From contig NZ_KQ236688.1 in NCBI RefSeq assembly GCF_001183545.1, forward strand, positions 2,013,149 through 2,077,148: DNA of 64,000 nucleotides, written 5' to 3'. Source of the stretch: Cellvibrio sp. pealriver (GTDB lineage: Bacteria > Pseudomonadota > Gammaproteobacteria > Pseudomonadales > Cellvibrionaceae). The notes below the pieces were generated by a model that ran no database searches, was not told the DNA's origin, and saw nothing but the letters and a program-made list of their open reading frames with translations. This document shows, one piece after another, positions 9,801 through 18,600 of this stretch. Numbering within the stretch: the first letter of the stretch is position 1; every line of letters starts with the position of its first letter. Both the position numbers and the translations under genes were made by a program.

Positions 9801-10289
9801 GTGGATTCCTCTGTCGAACGTTTACAAGTAAAAGTCAGCGGGCTCACACCTGGCCGCTATGTGCTCGCCTGCAACGGCCGGCGCGTGTGCCTGAACGCAA
9901 CCGGCAAACACGGCGAATATGTTGGCGGCGTGCGTTACCGCGCATGGCAACCACCATCAGCGCTGCATCCGACTATCGGTATACATTCGCCGCTGGTGTT
10001 TGACTTAATCGATACCTGGAATGGCAAAAGCATTGGCGGTTGTACCTATCACGTGAGCCACCCCGGTGGCCGCAGTTATGATCGGTTCCCGGTCAATGCG
10101 AATGAAGCAGAATCGCGTCGCGGTAACCGCTTTTTTGATATCAACCATACACCCGGCGCTTTACCGATTACGCCAGCCGGTAAAATTCTGCGTGAATTTT
10201 TTGAAAACAAACATCCACCGCGCCCCATGGCACCACCACCCGAGGAGCCCGCTGACGAATATCCACATACACTTGATTTGCGTCGTTAA
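6852..10289 (+). CDS. Large transglutaminase-family protein with DUF2126
   Basis: This 1145-residue protein is predicted cytoplasmic, since no signal peptide is visible. Residues about 1-90 match the bacterial transglutaminase-like N-terminal domain. The papain-like transglutaminase core follows with a complete catalytic triad: Cys189 in KGSCRDSA, His238 in DLHAWTE and Asp254 in GLDPTSG. From about residue 300 to the end is the DUF2126 region, found attached to such transglutaminases and containing motifs such as LTTGGEPTFVS and GGGNHVTFGG. Members of the family may act as thiol proteases or amide-exchange enzymes; no substrate is known to me. It is the first gene of the cluster with the ATP-grasp/alpha-E fusion and the second transglutaminase. 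The start ATG has AGGAAGG about 8 bases upstream (6838-6844). Confidence 0.92.
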   Translation: MAIRVAIHHKTHYEFDRLTSLFPHVLRLRPAPHSRTKIHSYSLKVEPTNHFINWQQDPFGNFQARLVFPEQCKKLSIEVEVIADMTSINPFDFFVEEYAQHIPFKYDTQLQRELIPYLEVTESGPQLMAIVDKLKADIRHRELSEKPWAVNDFMVSTNQLVQQMIGYGVRLEPGIQSCEETLTLAKGSCRDSAWLLVQIFRHLGYAARFASGYLVQLTADIKALDGPSGPEKDFTDLHAWTEIYIPGAGWIGLDPTSGLLATEGHIPLACTPDPISAAPITGATSKCEVTFSYSNEVFRILEDPRVTKPYTEDQWQTINALGAAVDQELIAQDVRLTTGGEPTFVSIDDMESEQWNTGALGADKLKLAKDLLLRMRNTFAPNGLLHYGQGKWYPGEEVPRWALGCFWRTDGQALWRNPHLLARFDKNYGLTHVDAKKFAQALCEKIAVNTEHLIPAYEDVLYYLWAEQTLPPDINPLKADLKDDLERRRIAKLLTRGLNTETGYVLPIEWNYLHRNWLTGRWKLRNDQLMLIPGDSPLGLRLPLNSLEFPKHEYERYQPENDPLAEREPLAASGQQQVALTKNLSTASTSALKSSIAQKVAEQKAALRGEPTSPTKPPYIEAGYVIRTALCFEVRDGRLHLFLPPLTYLEHYVALIEAIEDTAAALNMPVVLEGYEPPKDYRLKKFLITPDPGVIEVNIHPVESWQELVTNTEALYEDARQCRLGTEKFMLDGRHSGTGGGNHVTFGGSSPANSPFLRRPDLLRSLVTYWQHHPGLSYLFSGLFIGPTSQSPRVDEGRDEMLYELEIAFKQMPDGIVDQPWLVDRLMRNLLIDITGNTHRSEFCIDKLYSPGSASGRQGILEFRGFEMPPHARMSLVQILLLRCLISRFWKNPYKQPLVRWGTLLHDKFMLPHYVWEDLRDVVNDLNENGYPFQLEWLAAFEEFRFPHYGRVQLDDIEIELRWAIEPWHVLGEEVSSFGTSRYVDSSVERLQVKVSGLTPGRYVLACNGRRVCLNATGKHGEYVGGVRYRAWQPPSALHPTIGIHSPLVFDLIDTWNGKSIGGCTYHVSHPGGRSYDRFPVNANEAESRRGNRFFDINHTPGALPITPAGKILREFFENKHPPRPMAPPPEEPADEYPHTLDLRR

Positions 10290-10298
10290 TCTGCTGAT

Positions 10299-10326
10299 CA
10301 CGCACACTGCACCAGTAGTGTGCGTG
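10299..10326. repeat. Intergenic perfect hairpin between transglutaminase and ATP-grasp genes
   Basis: CACGCACACT (10299-10308) and its exact complement AGTGTGCGTG (10317-10326) enclose an 8-base loop. No T-run follows in either direction, so it is not a simple intrinsic terminator. It may be an RNA processing site or stabiliser inside the operon, or a protein-binding palindrome. It lies in the 119-base gap before the ATP-grasp/alpha-E gene. Confidence 0.55.
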
Positions 10327-10408
10327 GAATCTTGCGCACAAAAAAACGCATCGGCGCAAAATAGGGTTAAAATGAAAAACAAACACCATAACGACAAGAA
10401 CCCAGACC

Positions 10409-12958
10409 ATGAATTCCACGCTTATGGAAACCCGGCTCGATAGCAATCAAAGCGCATTTAATTATCCCTCGCCACTGCAAGGGGTTGATGAGGCTTACGA
10501 TGCAGAAGGACGCATCCGCCCCTACTGGCGGTATTTGTTGCATAGCCTGGAATCGCTTGGGCAAGACACCATCGAAGATCGACAAAAAAAAGCGCGCCGC
10601 ATTCTGCGCGATGACGGTGCCACTTACAAAATTTACGACGAGCCAGATGCAAACCAAAGCTGGCAACTCAATCCGATTCCACTGCTAATCAACAGCGATG
10701 AATGGAACCAGATTGAAACAGGTTTGATTGAGCGCGCAGAATTATTTAATTTATTACTGCAAGATATTTATGGCGAGCGAAAATTAATTCGCCAAGGTGT
10801 TATTCCGCCGGAATTATTATTTTCGCATCAGGGTTTTTTGCGCCCCTGCCATAGAGTCAGTTTATCCGGCCCACATCAATTGATTTTGCACGGCGTGGAT
10901 TTGGTACGCGCACCCGATGGCCATATGCGGGTGATGGCTGACCGCACCCAAGCGCCTTCAGGTGCCGGTTATGCGCTGGAAAACCGTACGGTAATGAACC
11001 GTGTATTTCCCAGTTTATTTCGCGATAGCCATGTGCATCGCCTGTCATTATTTTTTTCGCGTTTGCGCCAACGTTTGCAAGAATTAAATCCGAACGGCGG
11101 CATTGCGCGCATTGTTGTACTCACCCCCGGCACCTACAACGAAGCCTATTTTGAACACGCCTATCTCGCCAATTATTTGGGCTTTCAATTAGTGCAAGGC
11201 AGCGATTTAAGTGTGCGCAACGGCTATGTATGGATGAAAGCGCTCGATGGTTTAAAACGCGTCGATGTCATTTTGCGCCGCGTGGATGATATTTATTGCG
11301 ACCCTGTGGAATTAAAAGGCGATTCACGTTTGGGTGTGCCCGGTTTACTGGAAGTCGCGCGTATGGGGCGCGTTGCAATTGCCAACCCCCTCGGTTCAAG
11401 TGTGCTTGAGAATCCTGCATTGTTGCGTTATTTACCGGCGATCGCGCGCGCGCTGATCGGGCGCGATTTACAGTTGCGCTCAGTAAAAACCTGGTGGTGC
11501 GGCAACCCGGATGATTTGGAATATGTGTGCGCCAATTTAAAAAATTTGCTGATCAAACCCACCTATCGTCGCCCGGGTTTGTATGAAGCCTACGGCGCAG
11601 ATTTGGATGAAACCAAATTACAGGCCTGGCAAAACCGTATCCGCAAAAATCCTTACCAGTTTGCTGCGCAAGAGTACGTTGCAGGTGCACAGACACCCAC
11701 ATGGCACCAAGGGAAAATAGTGCCGCGCCCTTCGGTATTACGCACCTTTGCGGTGGCCAGTGAAAGCTCTTATGCGGTGATGCCCGGTGGACTTACACGG
11801 ATTAATCTGGATAGCGACAAAAAAATTATTTCCAACCAGCGCGGCTCGGTTTCAAAAGATACCTGGGTGCTTGCCTCGGAACCGGAAAAGCAAATCAGTT
11901 TGCGCCCGGTGGATGTGCAACCCACACTGGAATCGGGCAATGCATTGCCCAGCCGCGTAGTCGAAAATTTATTTTGGATGGGGCGTTACGCTGAACGCGC
12001 CGAATCGGCATTGCGCTTATTGCGCACCGTATTTATCCAACTCAACCGCACTGAAAAGTTACCCGATGCGGTGCAATGTACGCTGCTAAGTGCAATTACC
12101 CACGTGACATCGACTTACCCCGGCTTTACCAGCTTGCAGCAAAATTTATTAAAAAACCCCGAGCCGGAAATGATCGCAATCTTGCTGGATCAACAACGCT
12201 TGGGCAGCGTAGCAAATAATTTGATCGCCATGATCAATTCTGCGGAGCAAGTAAAGGAACAATTATCCAGCGATACCCAACGCGTCATTAACGATATTGG
12301 CGATGAGTTGGAAAATTTAAAAATTGCGCTGGAACCCGGCGCGCTTTCTGCACCGGAAGAAGCCCTTGCGCCGCTGATCACCACCCTGCTCGCCTTTGCC
12401 GGTTTGATCCATGAAAGCATGACGCGCGGTAACGGCTGGCACTTTATTGAAATTGGTCGCCGCCTTGAACGCGCACTGCAAATCACCAGCAGCTTGCGCG
12501 CATTGCTTACGCCGCGTTTTGATGAACCTGATCAGGAAAGCCTTATCGAATCAACATTACTCTGTGGTGAAGCATTAATTCCTTATCGCCGCCGCTACCA
12601 AAACGGTATTCATATCGATCAGGGGCTGGAAATGATTATGCTCAACAACAAAAATCCGCGCTCGCTGATTTATCAGCTGAACCAGCTTGAGCAACATTTT
12701 TCTGAATTGCCGGAAGACCGCGATACCTTTAGTGCAGAACACAAACTGTTATTGGAAGCGACTACCGCATTGAAATTAAGCGACATCAAAACTCTAGCAA
12801 AAACAACCGGTGGTATTCGCAGCGACCTGGATCAATTGTTATCGCGCTTGCAGTATTTGATTACTAACGCGGCAAAAACCATTGGCCAACGTTATTTCGA
12901 TCACACCGAAGGGCCGCAATTGCTGGTGAAAAACGCCGATTGGCAAGACCATCTCTAA
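10409..12958 (+). CDS. Circularly permuted ATP-grasp / alpha-E fusion protein
   Basis: 849 residues combining two families that are usually separate. Residues about 60-505 match the circularly permuted type 2 ATP-grasp family (COG2308), with stretches such as DRTQAPSGAGYALENRTV, VVLTPGTYNEAYFEHAYLA and GLKRVDVILRRVDDIY. ATP-grasp enzymes form amide bonds between carboxylates and amines through acyl phosphates. From about residue 513 (LPSRVVENLFWMGRYAERAE) to the end is an alpha-E domain (COG2307/DUF403), an all-helical module of unknown function that accompanies these ATP-grasps. The gene sits between two transglutaminase genes next to Anbu, a recurring neighbourhood. The reaction is inferred to be peptide or amide ligation; the substrate is unknown. 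A second Met five codons in (10424) is an alternative start. Confidence 0.92.
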   Translation: MNSTLMETRLDSNQSAFNYPSPLQGVDEAYDAEGRIRPYWRYLLHSLESLGQDTIEDRQKKARRILRDDGATYKIYDEPDANQSWQLNPIPLLINSDEWNQIETGLIERAELFNLLLQDIYGERKLIRQGVIPPELLFSHQGFLRPCHRVSLSGPHQLILHGVDLVRAPDGHMRVMADRTQAPSGAGYALENRTVMNRVFPSLFRDSHVHRLSLFFSRLRQRLQELNPNGGIARIVVLTPGTYNEAYFEHAYLANYLGFQLVQGSDLSVRNGYVWMKALDGLKRVDVILRRVDDIYCDPVELKGDSRLGVPGLLEVARMGRVAIANPLGSSVLENPALLRYLPAIARALIGRDLQLRSVKTWWCGNPDDLEYVCANLKNLLIKPTYRRPGLYEAYGADLDETKLQAWQNRIRKNPYQFAAQEYVAGAQTPTWHQGKIVPRPSVLRTFAVASESSYAVMPGGLTRINLDSDKKIISNQRGSVSKDTWVLASEPEKQISLRPVDVQPTLESGNALPSRVVENLFWMGRYAERAESALRLLRTVFIQLNRTEKLPDAVQCTLLSAITHVTSTYPGFTSLQQNLLKNPEPEMIAILLDQQRLGSVANNLIAMINSAEQVKEQLSSDTQRVINDIGDELENLKIALEPGALSAPEEALAPLITTLLAFAGLIHESMTRGNGWHFIEIGRRLERALQITSSLRALLTPRFDEPDQESLIESTLLCGEALIPYRRRYQNGIHIDQGLEMIMLNNKNPRSLIYQLNQLEQHFSELPEDRDTFSAEHKLLLEATTALKLSDIKTLAKTTGGIRSDLDQLLSRLQYLITNAAKTIGQRYFDHTEGPQLLVKNADWQDHL

Positions 12959-13021
12959 ATGTACTCTGGCTTTTAAAGATGATCGGCATTTAAAGTAATC
13001 GACTGATAAAGCGCACCGACT

Positions 13022-13924
13022 ATGAAATATCGTATCCAACACAAAACCCGCTATCACTACTCACTGCCGGTGAGTCATTGCTACAACCTTGCGTATGTGT
13101 TGCCACGCGCAACCGAGCGCCAGCGTGTTGAAGATATAAAAATTGCTATATCACCCAAAGTCAGTGGACATACTCAACATACCGATTATTTTGGCAATCA
13201 TTTTTTACAATTTGCAATTGAAAAAGACCACAGCGAATTGGATGTCAGTATCACCAGTGAATTGTTGATTAAAGAAAACACCCACAATATCAATCTGGAT
13301 TTTGGAACCCCTTGCGCCTACGTAAAATATTTACTGCAAAATAGCAAAGACTGGGAAACGCTAAGCGCACGTGAATTTATGCTGGATTCACCCATGGTGC
13401 AGCAACATGCCGAGCTTGCCGATTATGCAGCACCTTCTTTTGCCAATGACCGGCCTTTTTTATCGGCGGTATTGGAATTAACGCAGCGGATTTTTAGCGA
13501 GTTTATTTACGACCCGCAATTTTCTGACGTGGCGACACCACTTGCCGATGTACTCAAACACAAGCGCGGTGTGTGCCAGGATTTTGCACACCTGGCGATT
13601 GGTTGCTTGCGCTCATTGGGCTACCCAGCGCGTTATGTCAGTGGTTATTTGGAAACACTGCCACCACCGGGGCAAGAAAAATTAGTGGGTGCCGATGCAA
13701 CCCATGCCTGGTTCGCGGTGTATTCGCCGGGCGAAGGCTGGTATGAATTCGACCCAACCAACAATACCATGACCGGCTCACAACACATCACCACCGCATG
13801 GGGGCGCGACTACTCCGATGTAACACCATTGAAAGGCGTTATTTTTGGTGGCGGCCTTTCACCTCAATTATCCGTATCCGTCGATGTGCAACGCATTCCA
13901 GAAGATGTTATTCAAGGCTTGTAA
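13022..13924 (+). CDS. Transglutaminase-like protein
   Basis: A 300-residue protein with the bacterial transglutaminase N-terminal domain (about 1-85) and a transglutaminase core containing a full Cys-His-Asp triad: Cys185 in KRGVCQDFAH, His228 in DATHAWF and Asp244 in YEFDPTN. The fold is that of papain-like thiol enzymes; bacterial members of this type are thought to cleave or exchange amide bonds. It lacks the DUF2126 extension of its larger paralogue 2.7 kb upstream. The gene follows the ATP-grasp/alpha-E gene by 63 bases and precedes the flavin-reductase-like gene by 15 bases, consistent with one operon. Confidence 0.93.
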   Translation: MKYRIQHKTRYHYSLPVSHCYNLAYVLPRATERQRVEDIKIAISPKVSGHTQHTDYFGNHFLQFAIEKDHSELDVSITSELLIKENTHNINLDFGTPCAYVKYLLQNSKDWETLSAREFMLDSPMVQQHAELADYAAPSFANDRPFLSAVLELTQRIFSEFIYDPQFSDVATPLADVLKHKRGVCQDFAHLAIGCLRSLGYPARYVSGYLETLPPPGQEKLVGADATHAWFAVYSPGEGWYEFDPTNNTMTGSQHITTAWGRDYSDVTPLKGVIFGGGLSPQLSVSVDVQRIPEDVIQGL

Positions 13925-13939
13925 TGTTAAGGTTTATTA

Positions 13940-14515
13940 ATGACAACACGCATATCTATTCCATTAAAAGACAGCTACAAATTATTCAACCACGGCCCCG
14001 TCAGTATTATCACCAGCGCGCATGGAAACAAACGCAATGTTATGGCAGCGTCATGGACAATGCCCGTGGATTTTTCACCCGCCAAAGTTGCCGTGGTAAT
14101 CGACAACAATACTTATACACGCGAACTGGTTGATGCCAGTGGTGAATTTGGCCTGCAATTTCCCATGCGTAAAATTGCCAAACTTACTTTAGATGTTGGC
14201 GATATCTCTGGCCGCGATAACGATAAATTTTCGCGCTTTGGTATCAACACCTTTTCCGCTGAAAAAATTGCAGCACCCTTTATTGAAGATTGTATTGGCT
14301 GGCTGGAATGTAAAGTCATTAGACAAGGCGCAGAAACAATGGATGTCATCATCGGCGAAGTGATTGCTGCCTATGCCGACGCAGAACAATTTATCGATGG
14401 CCGCTGGCATTTTTCCTCCGACCCACAAAAACGCAGCATCCACTATATGGCAGGCGGTGAGTTCTATATGACGGGCGAGGCGTTTCGGGTAGAAAGTGGT
14501 CATTCAGCAGAGTGA
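13940..14515 (+). CDS. Flavin reductase-like (FMN-binding split barrel) protein
   Basis: 191 residues matching the flavin reductase-like domain family. The N-terminal GPVSIITSAHGNKRNVMAAS corresponds to the strand-turn region that binds the flavin phosphate, and the core continues with PAKVAVVIDNNTYTRELV. Such proteins reduce FMN or FAD with NAD(P)H or bind FMN as part of another enzyme; the substrate cannot be read from sequence. It lies 15 bases after the transglutaminase-like gene and is probably its operon partner. Whether it belongs functionally to the Anbu/ATP-grasp system or is a chance neighbour is uncertain. Confidence 0.85.
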   Translation: MTTRISIPLKDSYKLFNHGPVSIITSAHGNKRNVMAASWTMPVDFSPAKVAVVIDNNTYTRELVDASGEFGLQFPMRKIAKLTLDVGDISGRDNDKFSRFGINTFSAEKIAAPFIEDCIGWLECKVIRQGAETMDVIIGEVIAAYADAEQFIDGRWHFSSDPQKRSIHYMAGGEFYMTGEAFRVESGHSAE

Positions 14516-14615
14516 AATAGCATTCAGGATTGGTAAAGCTAATAGAGCTATGATTAACCGAAAACACTGATGACAAGTGTTTATGCTGCATAAACTACTA
14601 ACGGACTAACAATAC

Positions 14616-15416
14616 ATGACGACCAAAGCGGTTATTAAAGGCCTTTCTTTATTACTTCTGATCTTCTTTTTGAACGGCTGCGAAAGCAGCGATAACAAAG
14701 CTATCGAAAGCCCTGGTGCTAGTATGAAGTCTGAACTAGCGCAGCGGAAAACCAATCCTTATCTGTCTTACGAGCACAGCCTTAGTGTAGAACTTGAAAA
14801 AGCAGCACTCGCAACCAAATTTAAAGCTCTGACTGACCAATGCTCAGCAGACAGAGAAAATAATTGCACGTTACTCGAAACTGATTTTTCTGGAGGAAGC
14901 TATACCTATGCAAGAATTAAGCTGAGAGTTGCCCCTACCGGGGTTGAAAAAATACTCGTTCTTGCAGGTGACAATGGAAAAATCACCAATGAAATGACTA
15001 CCGTAGAAGATCTCTCCACGCAGATTTTTGATACTGAAAAACGTATCAAGCTATTACAAACCTATCAAAATGATCTACTTGATCTACAAAAACAAGCCAA
15101 GGGCAATATAGACTCGTTAATCAAAGTGTCTCAAGAAATTGCCAGCGTACAATCTCAACTGGAAGAGCTGAGCGGAAATAGCCAAGCATTAATGCAACGC
15201 GTAAATATGGACATCATTAACATTCGCCTATCAAGCCGCAACGAAAAAGCCTTCTGGACACCTATTTCTGATGCTCTCGATGAATTTAAAGGTAATTTAG
15301 CAGAAGGGATTGCTGGAGCTATTACGGGTGTCGCCTACCTTATTCCTTGGTTAATTGTTTTGCTGATCCTGTTTTTTATTGGCCGGTTTATATGGCGAAG
15401 GTTAAGAAGAAAATAA
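14616..15416 (+). CDS. DUF4349-type lipoprotein with C-terminal membrane helix
   Basis: 266 residues. The N-terminal signal ends in a lipobox-like LNGC (cysteine at residue 22), suggesting a lipid-anchored exported protein. The middle contains a beta-rich segment and a coiled coil (about residues 130-195, with heptad-like Leu/Ile spacing around QTYQNDLLDLQKQAK). A single strongly hydrophobic helix lies near the C-terminus (about 240-260), followed by basic WRRLRRK. This arrangement fits the DUF4349 family of putative lipoproteins, whose function is unknown. It is separated from the preceding operon by 100 bases. Confidence 0.8.
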   Translation: MTTKAVIKGLSLLLLIFFLNGCESSDNKAIESPGASMKSELAQRKTNPYLSYEHSLSVELEKAALATKFKALTDQCSADRENNCTLLETDFSGGSYTYARIKLRVAPTGVEKILVLAGDNGKITNEMTTVEDLSTQIFDTEKRIKLLQTYQNDLLDLQKQAKGNIDSLIKVSQEIASVQSQLEELSGNSQALMQRVNMDIINIRLSSRNEKAFWTPISDALDEFKGNLAEGIAGAITGVAYLIPWLIVLLILFFIGRFIWRRLRRK

Positions 15417-15530
15417 TTTCATATCCAGTGAGTCCGAACAGTTTAGTTGTACTAGTTCATACGCCTGTTTTTCAATGGTCGCATCCGGCAAATTTATCAT
15501 CACGATGCAAATATAACGATTGACGGAAAT

Positions 15531-15567
15531 AAAAAACCCGGCCTTGTGAGCCGGGTTTTTTATTTTT
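15531..15567. terminator. Bidirectional intrinsic terminator between DUF4349 and chitinase genes
   Basis: A 12-bp inverted repeat (AAAAAACCCGGC at 15531-15542, complement at 15550-15561) has a 7-base loop and is flanked by A and T tracts. It can end transcription of the plus-strand lipoprotein gene and of the minus-strand chitinase gene, which converge here. Confidence 0.9.
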
Positions 15568-15612
15568 ACAACAGCGTTTTGTTAAAAGACTGTTTTTTAG
15601 CAGGCGTTAATC

Positions 15613-18600
15613 TTATTGCGGATTCAAGCCCATGATTTGCAGCACTTTCACGAAGTTGGCTTTTCTGTCGGCCAAGCCATCTACTGCGCCGCTGATTGGG
15701 CAGGTAGCTGCCGGACAGCCGCGGTTTACAATGCCGGAGATCTCGTTGATAAACGCATCGCCTTTTAATCCACCGTCAACGTAAGCTTTCAGGCGTGCGT
15801 AGTAATCCCAGTTGTACGCCGGGTCGTTATAGCCTTGCACTTCGTTCATCCAGAAGAACAAACCGGCGATCCATTTAATTTCACCGTGCTCGGTTGATGA
15901 ACACACCAATTGCGGGTTGGAGCAAAGATCCATATCGGCGTACAGCGGTTGCGCCGGTGCCGGAGTTACTGGAACACCGTCGATCACTTGGCCAGCATAA
16001 GCAGGATCAACATGACTGCGGCCGAGGAAGTGGTTCAACTTACCAAAGTTCAAACGACCAGTGGTTTGGATAACACCGCGACCCCACCAACCACAACCTT
16101 CAATGCTCTTACCTGCACTGCCATTCCACACAAACTTACCGGCTTTTTGGCCGTCATAGACTTTACCTTCTTCACGCAAATAGGCTTGTGCAGATTTATC
16201 CACGGTGGTGACTGCAGGGAACCATGCGCTGTAATCCCAGTAGCCAACACTGCCATTCACGAGCAAACCTTTCTTCGCCAATACACGATCAGGCGCAGTG
16301 AATAATGGGCCTGGAGCGCCGTACCATTTTGCGTTGGTATTCGCTGTGATTTCCATTTTTGGATCGCGTGGGCAAGAGTATGGATTGTCGCGGCCAGTAA
16401 TTGGGTCTTGGCCGTAGGACGCATAATCTTGTTGCAACTGACCGCATGACGCAGAGATTGGATAGTTCACTGGGTCGCCAGTATTGATCGACCAGTTATT
16501 TTCATCGCACGCATCGTATTGGATGGTTTCTTTCATACTTTGTGAAAGGAACGCTGCAATTGCCACCTTGGCGTATTTGATATTGGTTGCATTGTCTTTT
16601 GTTGGATCAATTAACCAATATTTGGTTGGCCCTACACCCACATTGTGCATTGCATTTAATGCCATCAAGAAATCCGCCCACTTGTAAATGCTGGAAGGTT
16701 CTTTGCCATTAGATGGTGTGGTGTAGAGGAATGCCTGATTATTCATGGCATTTTCAACACTCGCCAAATCGCTATTCAACTGCGCGATGGTGGTGATCGC
16801 ACTTGCAGTGGTTAATTGGCCTGAGCCGTACAGTGGCATACCACCATTGGCTTTATTAGCAGCGATTTTATTTTTCAACCAACCGTTATCGGTTGCACTG
16901 TTTGCAGTTGGAACAACACCTACGCCGGTTTTGCTACCCCACATAATCGCAAACACATTGCTGTATGCGGCGCGACGCAATCCGGAAATACCCCAGTCGT
17001 ACGGCGTTTGCTGCAACAATGCATTCACACTGCTTGCGCCTGTGTACACCGATGAATTCAGCGGAATGCTCAACACATCACTGCGCACATTGCTGATGGT
17101 TTTTCCAATACTCTTATCGCCCATGAAATAGGTACCGGCGGTGCCTGAATCATTTGCCAGATTGTAACTGCCAGTCGATTCACTCACGCTCGCCAAGTGA
17201 CTACCAGGAATTTGCCACAGCATGGCGGGGATTGATAATGAATCTGTCACCTGACGCACGTAGTTCAAATAATTTTCCCACTGTCTTGCACCGTAAGCAT
17301 AAGCACCGCGCGCAGAAGGTGACAAACCATCGTCAGCCGAGGTATCGAACGCGAAGAAATCCGGGCGATAACTATTCGTGGTGTAAGCACCGATGCTATT
17401 GGCAAAGGTGGATACAGAGAAAGCCGCTGCGTTCCAGACATCTTGCAAACCATCAAAATCGGTATGCACCCAGGTGTTATTACCAGGGCTTGATACGCCA
17501 GCAACCCAACCGAAAGACACATCCGGACTCAAACGTTTAATCAACAAATTGTGTGCTTGCACCCAACCGGTGATGTTGTTTTGCAATGCGCTATCCACTT
17601 CGGCTTTCACATTATTCAAATTGTAAATTGCCGATAGAGATTGGCTGCCGATAACAAAATTCGCATCATTAGTTAACGCATCTTTCACCGCTTGTTTGAC
17701 ATCAATCGCCACCCAGGCACCTTGACTACCGAATGCCGTTTTGAAGCTGCCATTTTGGTTCGCTTGCCATTGCGCTAATAAACCAGCGTTGAGCACGATT
17801 GCACCAGGGTTCGGATGCGATGAATCTTTACTCGCCTGTAAAGTTGCCGCAACGCGAATCAGATTTTGGAAATGCTTAACCATATTGGCGGAATTCAAAA
17901 TATCATCCGCACCAATACCGGTTGCATCTGCCGTTGCAACACCGATCACCGGCAACACAGAACCACCGCCTACGCGTTCAATATCACGCGCTTGCACAAT
18001 AGTATTGTTGGTAACAGTGGGTGCAATCACTTGTCCACGGTCGCCAGTGCCATTACCTTCGTTATTGAAAACAGAATCCACACCGGATGCAGCAAGCGCA
18101 TCGTTGGATGCGGTGTTGTTATCGGTGAAAGAACCCATCGCCAAATCACTTGGCCAACCTTTTACTTTCAAGCTCACGGGATTTGCGCGCACCGGGAAAT
18201 AACCGGTAATCGCCACGCTCACACTGGAAGGAGCAGACGAAGAAGAAGGCACAGATGAGGAAGAAGGCGCAGATGAAGACGACGGAGTGATTGAACTGGA
18301 AGAGCTTCTTGAACTGCTAGTCACACTCACACTGGAAGCACTTGATCTGCTACTGCTCACCGACGAAACGCTCGATGGCGCAACCGAGCTACTACCTGTG
18401 CCCGTACAATTTTGCACAAATGTCCAGGAGCCATCGCTACCCGGAACGCTTTGTGTCCACCAATTTGCCCGATAAGCAACACCTTGGTGTTGCATTTGGT
18501 CGCCACCGGCAGCGTAAGAAGGATTACCCGCCCAATCTTTTTGAGTCCAATTCGGGTAAACATTAATGCCCGCACACACACCGGTTGAAACCGACGAGCT

